Below, piece after piece: positions 59,101 through 64,000 of a stretch of DNA of 64,000 nt (the first letter of the stretch is position 1; the number at the start of each line of letters is the position of its first letter). The position numbers and the translations under genes are program-made. The stretch is from Tupaia tana (lineage: Eukaryota > Chordata > Mammalia > Scandentia > Tupaiidae): assembly GCA_026018925.1 (NCBI GenBank), contig JAKSZU010000329.1, positions 124,001 to 188,000 on the forward strand, given 5' to 3'. The notes beneath the pieces were generated by a model that was not told the origin of the DNA, did no database searches, and saw only the letters and a list, made by a program, of their open reading frames with translations.

Positions 59101-60535
59101 TCTGCTCCTTTCTCCCAGGCAGGAGAGTTGAGCCATTCTCTGAGAAGTTTCCACATGGATACTGGGAACTAGATATTTCAGGGCTCAGGAGAAATGAAGA
59201 TTTTCTACTCATAATTCAGCCTCCAGCAAGCAAAGCTAGTGTGGTAGGGAGCCCCTCTGGCCTTCTATCTCTGTCTCTGTGTCTCTGAGGTCTCTGTCTC
59301 TCTCTGCTCCTGTCTCCTCATTTTTTTTTTGGTAATTTTTCCTTTTTACGATTTTTTTAAAGGTAGAATTTCTCTGTCGCTTTCAGCTCCATCTTTTTGT
59401 TTTGTTAATATGCCCTTCTGCTCCTTTCTCCCAGGCAGGAGAGTTGAGCCATTCTCTGAGAAGATTCCACATGGATACTGGGAACTAGATATTTCAGGGC
59501 TCAGGAGAAATGAAGATTTTCTACTCGTAATTCAGCCCCCAGCACGCAAAGCTAGTGTGGTAGGGAGCCCCTCTGGCCTTCTATCTCTGTCTCTGTGTCT
59601 CTGAGGTCTCTGTCTCTCTCTGTTCCTGTCTCCTCAATTTTTTTTTGGTAATTTTTGCTTTTTACGATTTTTTTAAAGGTAGAATTTCCCTGTCGCTCTC
59701 AGCTCCATCTTTTGTTTTGTTAATAAGCCCTTCTGCTCCTTCGTCCCAGGCAGGAGAGTTGAGCCATTCTCTGAGAAGATTCCACATGGATACTGGGAAC
59801 TAGATATTTCAGGGCTCAGGAGAAAGGAAGATTTTCTACTCATAATTCAGCCTCCAGCAAGCAAAGCTAGTGTGGTAGGGAGCCCTCTGGCCTTCTATCT
59901 CTGTCTCTGTGTCTCTGAAGTCTCTGTCTCTCTCTGCTCCTGTCTCCTCATTTTTTTTGGTAATTTTTCCTTTTTTACGATTTTTTTAAAGGTAGAATTT
60001 CTCTCTGGCTCTCAGCTCCATCTTTTGTTTTGTTAATAAGCCCTTCTGCTCCTTTCTCCCAGGCAGGAGAGTTGAGCCATTATCTGAGAAGATTCCACAT
60101 GAATACTGGGAACTAGATATTTCAGGGCTCAGGAGAAATGAAGATTTTCTACTCATAATTCAGCCTCCGGGAAGCAAATCTACTGTGTTAGTGAGCCCCT
60201 CTGGCCTTCTATCTCTGTCTCTGTGTCTCTGAGGTCTCTGTCTCTCTCTGCTCCTGTCTCCTCATTTTTTTGGGTAATTTTTCCTTTTTACGATTTTTTT
60301 AAAGGTAGAATTTCTCTCTGGCTCTCAGCTCCATCTTTTGTTTTGTTAATAAGCCCTTCTGCTCCTTTCTCCCAGGCAGGAGAGTTGAGCGATTCTCTGA
60401 GAAGATTCCACATGGATACTGGGAACTAGATATTTCAGGGCTCAGGAGAAATGAAGATTTTCGACTCATAATTCAGCCTCCAGCAAGCAAAGCTAGTGTG
60501 GTAGGGAGCCCCTCTGGCCTTCTATCTCTGTCTCT
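56131..60535 (+). repeat. Block Y, copy 2 (14 monomers, 4,405 bp)
   Basis: Monomers start at 56131, 56446, 56763, 57077, 57392, 57706, 58021, 58333, 58646, 58961, 59279, 59595, 59909 and 60223. The order is that of 46714-50486 plus two monomers around 57077-57392 that copy 1 lacks. Monomers 56446-57392 also match 29453-30399 at a constant 26,993 bp, and 58333-59279 match 30713-31659 at ~27,620 bp. The pair 57706/58021 is therefore extra relative to the 29-32 kb arrangement. Confidence 0.88.
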
Positions 60536-63500
60536 GTGTCTCTGAGGTCTCTGTCTCTCTCTGCTCCTGTCTCCTCTTTTTTCTTTTTGGTAATTTTTCC
60601 ATTTTACGATTGTTTTAAAGGTAGAATTTCTCTCTGGCTCTCAGCTCCATCTTTTGTTTCGATAATAAGTCCTTCTGCTCCTTTCTCCCAGGCAGGAGAG
60701 TTGAGCCATTCTCTGAGAAGATTCCACATGGATACTGGGAACTAGATATTTCAGGGCTCTGGAGAAATGAAGATTTTCTACTCATAATTCATCCTCCTGT
60801 AGGCAAAGCTAGTGTGGTAGGGAGCCCCTCTGGCTTTCTATCTCTGTCTCTGTGTCTCTGAGGTCTCTGTCTCTCTCTCTGCTCCTGTCTCCTCTTTTTT
60901 TTTTTTAATTTTTCTATTTATGATTTTTTTAAAGGTAGAATTTCTCTCTGGCTCTCAGCTCCATCTTTTGTTTTGTTAATAAGCCCTTCTGCTCCTTCCT
61001 CCCAGGCAGGAGAGTTGAGCCATTCTCTGAGAAGATTCCACATTGGTTACTGGGAACTAGTTATTTCAGGGCTCAGGAGAAAGGAAGATTTTCTACTCAT
61101 AATTCAGCCTCCAGCAGGCAAAGCTAGTGTGGTAGGGAGCCCCTCTGGCCTTCTATCTCTGTCTCTGTGTCTCTGAGGTCTCTGTCTCTCTCTGCTCCTG
61201 TCTCCTCATTTTTTTTGGTAATTTTTCCTTTTTACGATTTTTTTAAATGTAGAATTTCTCTCTGGCTCTCAGCTCCATCTTTTGTTTTGTTAATAAGCCC
61301 TTCTGCTACTTTCTCCCAGGCAAGAGAGTTGAGCCATTCTCTGAGAAGATTGCACATGGATACTGGGAACTAGATATTTCAGGGCTCAGGAGAAATGAAG
61401 ATTTTCTACTCATAATTCAGCCTCCAGCAAGCAAAGCTAGTGTGCTAGGGAGCCCCTCTGGACTTCTATCTCTGTCTCTGTGTCTCTGAGATCTCTGTCT
61501 CTCTCTGCTACTGTCTCCTCATTTTTCTTTGGTAATTTTTCTTTTTTCGATTTTTTTAAAGGTAGAAATTTCTCTCAGACGCTCAGCTCCATCTTTTGTT
61601 TTGTTAATAAGCCCTTCTGCTCCTTTCTCCCCGGCAGGAGAGTTGAGCCATTCTCTGAGAAGATTCCACATGGATACTGGGAACTAGATATTTCAGGGCT
61701 CTGGAGAAATGAAGATTTTCTACTCATAATTCAGCCTCCAGCAGGCAAAGCTAGTGTGGTAGGGAGCCCCTCTGGCTTTCTGTCTCTGTCTCTGTGTCTC
61801 TGAGGTCTCTGTCTCTCTCTGTTCCTGTCTCCTCATTTTTTTTTGGTAATTTTTAATTTTTACGATTTTTTTTAAAGGTAGAATTTCTCTCTGGCTCTCA
61901 GCTCCATCTTTTGTTTTGTTAATAAGCCCTTCTGCTCCTTTCTCCCAGACAGGAGAGTTGAGCCATTCTCTGAGAAGATTCCACATGGATACTGGGAACT
62001 AGATATGTCAGGGCTCAGGAGAAATGAAGATTTTCTACTCATAATTCAGCCTCCAGCAAGCAAAGCTAGTGTGGTAGGGAGCCCCTCTGGCCTTCTATTA
62101 CTGTCTCTGTGTCTCTGAGGTCTCTGTCTCTCTCTGCTCCTCTCTCCTCATTTTTTTGTTAATTTTTCATTTTTATGATTTTTTAAAAGGTAGAATTTCT
62201 CTGTCGCTCTCAGCTCCATCTTTTGTTTTGTTAATAAGCCCTTCTGCTCCTTTCTCCCAGGCAGGAGAGTTGAGCCATTCTCTGAGAAGTTTCCACATGG
62301 ATACTGGGAACTAGATATTTCAGGGCTCTGGAGAAATGAAGATTTTCTACTCATAATTCAGCCTCCAGCAGGCAAAGCTAGTGTGGTAGGGAGCCCCTCT
62401 GGTTTCTATCTCTGTCTCTGTGTCTCTGAGATCTCTGTCTCTCTCTGCTCCTGTCTCCTCATTTTTTTTTTTGGTAATTTTTCCTTTTTACGATTTTTTT
62501 AATGGTAGAATTTCTCTCTGGCTTTCAGCTCCATCTTTTGTTTTGTTAATAAGCCCTTCTGCTCCTTTCTCCCAGGCAGGAGAGTTGAGCCATTCTCTGA
62601 GAATTTTCCACATGGATACTGGGAACTAGATATGTCAGGGCTCAGGAGAAATGAAGATTTTCTACTCATAATTCAGCCTCCAGCAAGCAAAGCTAGTGTG
62701 GTAGGGAGCCCCACTGGCCTTCTATTACTGTCTCTGTGTCTCTGAGGTCTCTGTCTCTCTCTGCTCCTCTCTCCTCATTTTTTTTGTTAATTTTTCCTTT
62801 TTACGATTTTTTTAAAGGTAGAATTTCTCTCTGGCTCTCAGCTCCATCTTTTGTTTTGTTAATAAGCCCTTCTGCTCCTTTCTCCCAGTCAGGAGTGTTG
62901 AGCCATTCTCTGAGAAGATTCCACATGGATACTGGGAATTTGATATTTCAGGGCTCAGGAGAAATGAAGATTTTCTACTCATAATTCAGCCTTCAGCAAG
63001 CAAAGCTAGTGTGGTAGGGAGCCCCTCTGGCCTTCTATCTCTGTCTCTGTGTCTCTGAGGTCTCTGTCTCTCTCTGCTCCTGTCTCCTCATTTTTCTTTT
63101 TGGTAATTTTTCCATTTTACGATTGTTTTAAAGGTAGAATTTCTCTCTGGCTGCAGCTCCATCTTTTGTTTTGTTAATAAGCCCTTCTGCTCCTTTCTCC
63201 CAGGACGGAGAGTTGAGCCATTCTCTGAGAAGATTCCACATGGATACTGGGAACTAGATATTTCAGGGCTCAGGAGAAATGAAGATTTTCTACTCATAAT
63301 TCAGCCCCCAGCACGCAAAGCTAGTGTGGAAGGGAGCCCCTGTGGCCTTCTATCTCTGTCTCTGTGTCTCTGAGGTCTCTGTCTCTCTCTGTTCCTGTCT
63401 CCTCATTTTTTGTTTTGGTAATTTTTGCTTTTTACGATTTTTTTAAAGGTAGAATTTCTCTCTGGGTCTCAGCTCCATCTTTTGTTTTGTTAATAAGGCC

Positions 63501-63992
63501 TTCTGTTCCTTTCTCCCAGGCAGGAGAGTTGAGCCATTCTCAGAGAAGATTCCACATGGATACTGGGAACTAGATATTTCAGGGCTCAGGAGAAATGAAG
63601 AATTTCTACTCATAATTCAGCCTCCAGCAAGCAAAGCTAGTGTGGTAGGGAGCCACTCTGGCCTTCTATTTCTCTCTCTGTGTCTTTGAGGTCTCTGTTT
63701 CTCTCTGCTCCTGTCTCCTCATATTTCTTTGGTAATTTTTCCTTTTTACGGTTTTTTAAAGGTAGAATTTCTCTCTGCCTCTCAGCTCCATCTTTTGTTT
63801 TGTTAATAAGCCCTTCTGCTCCTTTCTCCCAGGCAGGAGAGTTGAGCCATTCTCTGAGAAGATTCCACATGGATACTGGGAAATAGATATTTCAGGGCTC
63901 AGGAGAAATGAAGATTTTCTACTCATAATTCAGCCCCCAGCACGCAAAGCTAGTGTGGTAGGGAGCCCCTCTGGCCTTCTCTCTCTGTCTCT
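60536..63992 (+). repeat. Block X, copy 2 (11 monomers, 3,457 bp)
   Basis: Monomers start at 60536, 60852, 61167, 61480, 61794, 62109, 62420, 62736, 63049, 63364 and 63680. They reproduce block X copy 1, including TTTCGATAATAAGTCC, GGTTACTGGG with CTAGTTATTTC, CTCCCCGGCAGG and CAGGACGGAG. From about 62,970 to 63,740 I find no difference from 45,690-46,460 when the lines are aligned at +17,280. One monomer (the 45145 type) is absent. The block is followed at once by the start of a further block Y. Confidence 0.88.
62420..62735 (+). repeat. Hybrid monomer marking a one-monomer deletion in block X copy 2
   Basis: The head and middle (AATGGTAGAATTT, GAGAATTTTCC, ATGTCAGGGCTC) match the monomer at 44833. 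The tail (GAGCCCCACTGGCC then TATTACTGTC) matches the end of the next monomer, 45145. The switch is between the GGGCTC at 62638 and CCACT at 62711, a stretch where both parents agree. The 45145 type also exists at 34476 next to the same following monomer type, so its absence here is best read as loss. Confidence 0.8.
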
Positions 63993-64000
63993 GTGTCTTG
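63993..64000 (+). repeat. First bases of a third block Y copy
   Basis: The window ends GTGTCTTG, the rare CT-deleted phase mark found as GTGTCTTGAGG at 15319, 46714 and 56131. Its position directly after a block X copy matches the X-to-Y junction at 46713/46714, so block Y very likely continues beyond the window. Confidence 0.65.

Larger units (their letters stand above)
1..64000 (+). repeat. Satellite array of ~314-bp monomers filling the window
   Basis: Every ~314 bases the same sequence returns: GTGTCTCTGA, CTCCTGTCTCCTCA, a T-tract, GGTAAT, TTACGATT, GGTAGAATTT, CTCAGCTCC, TGTTAATAAGCCC, CTTTCTCCCAGGCAGG, CCACATGGATACTGGG, AGATATTTCAGGGCTC, CAGCCTCCAGC, GTGTGGTAGGGAGCC. I phased all copies on GTGTCTCTGA (positions 255 to 63993) and find 203 complete monomers of 310-318 bp, mean 313.98. 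All lie in one orientation and no spacing departs from one monomer, so nothing is inserted. Length differences come mainly from T-tracts and from a 3-bp difference in CCCCTCTGG versus CCTCTGG. G+C is 125 of 300 bases in 39181-39480. The typical monomer has one CpG. There is no gene here; CpG depletion and tandem structure point to vertebrate heterochromatin. The family is not one I recognise. Confidence 0.97.

Noticed and set aside
1-64000. CRISPR array or bacterial tandem repeat
   Set aside because: The repeats are contiguous 314-bp monomers with no spacers, and CpG depletion argues against a prokaryote.
1-64000. Retroviral LTR or other transposon as the repeat unit
   Set aside because: No TG...CA ends, target-site duplications, primer-binding site or internal coding region are visible between units. 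An LTR-derived origin of the monomer cannot be excluded but nothing here shows it.
1-64000. tRNA, rRNA or snRNA genes inside the monomer
   Set aside because: No A/B box pair, cloverleaf or recognisable rRNA/snRNA segment was found on either strand when reading the monomer.

Overview
The whole 64 kb window is one uninterrupted tandem satellite DNA array. A monomer of about 314 bp is repeated head to tail, always in the same orientation, from the first base to the last. Using the recurring GTGTCTCTGA motif as a phase mark, I count 203 complete monomers between positions 255 and 63992 (63,738 bp, mean 313.98 bp, range 310 to 318). A 254-bp partial monomer lies on the left and 8 bases of the next monomer on the right. 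I see no inserted transposon, unique sequence, RNA gene, CRISPR array or convincing protein gene. The many short open frames are the same one or two frames of the monomer seen again and again.

The sequence suggests a vertebrate nuclear genome, probably a centromeric, pericentromeric or other heterochromatic block. CpG is strongly depleted (the typical monomer has a single CpG). The T-tracts vary in length from monomer to monomer, and related monomer variants recur in blocks, as expected of a satellite evolving by unequal exchange. I do not recognise the satellite family and cannot name the species.

The monomer has two halves. Roughly bases 1-153 are about 73% pyrimidine on the + strand: a CT-rich stretch, a T-tract, GGTAAT, T-tracts around TTACGATT, GGTAGAATTT, a CTCAGCTCC motif, TGTTAAT and a long pyrimidine tract ending in CAG. 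The remaining ~160 bases are mixed: GCAGGAGAGTTGAGCC, CCACATGGATACTGGGAAC, AGATATTTCAGGGCTC, CAGCCTCCAGCAAGC, GTGTGGTAGGGAGCCCCTCT.

Region by region: 0.3-6.2 kb holds a 9-monomer unit and a partial second copy. 6.2-16.9 kb is a mosaic of shuffled variants. 16.9-20.0 kb and 20.0-23.2 kb each hold a 6-monomer segment followed by a partial copy. 23.97-30.88 kb is a clean 11-monomer tandem duplication (3,455 and 3,460 bp). 32.6-34.2 kb is a five-monomer block that reappears at 52.1-53.6 kb. 37.3-39.2 kb is a three-monomer duplication. 40.4-42.95 kb is a five-monomer unit and a partial copy. 42.96-46.71 kb (block X) and 46.71-50.49 kb (block Y) reappear in the order Y', X' at 56.13-63.99 kb, and the window ends exactly as another Y copy begins at 63993. 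This gives a candidate higher-order repeat of 7,862 bp (25 monomers). Several monomers are recognisable hybrids marking unequal-exchange deletions of one or two monomers.
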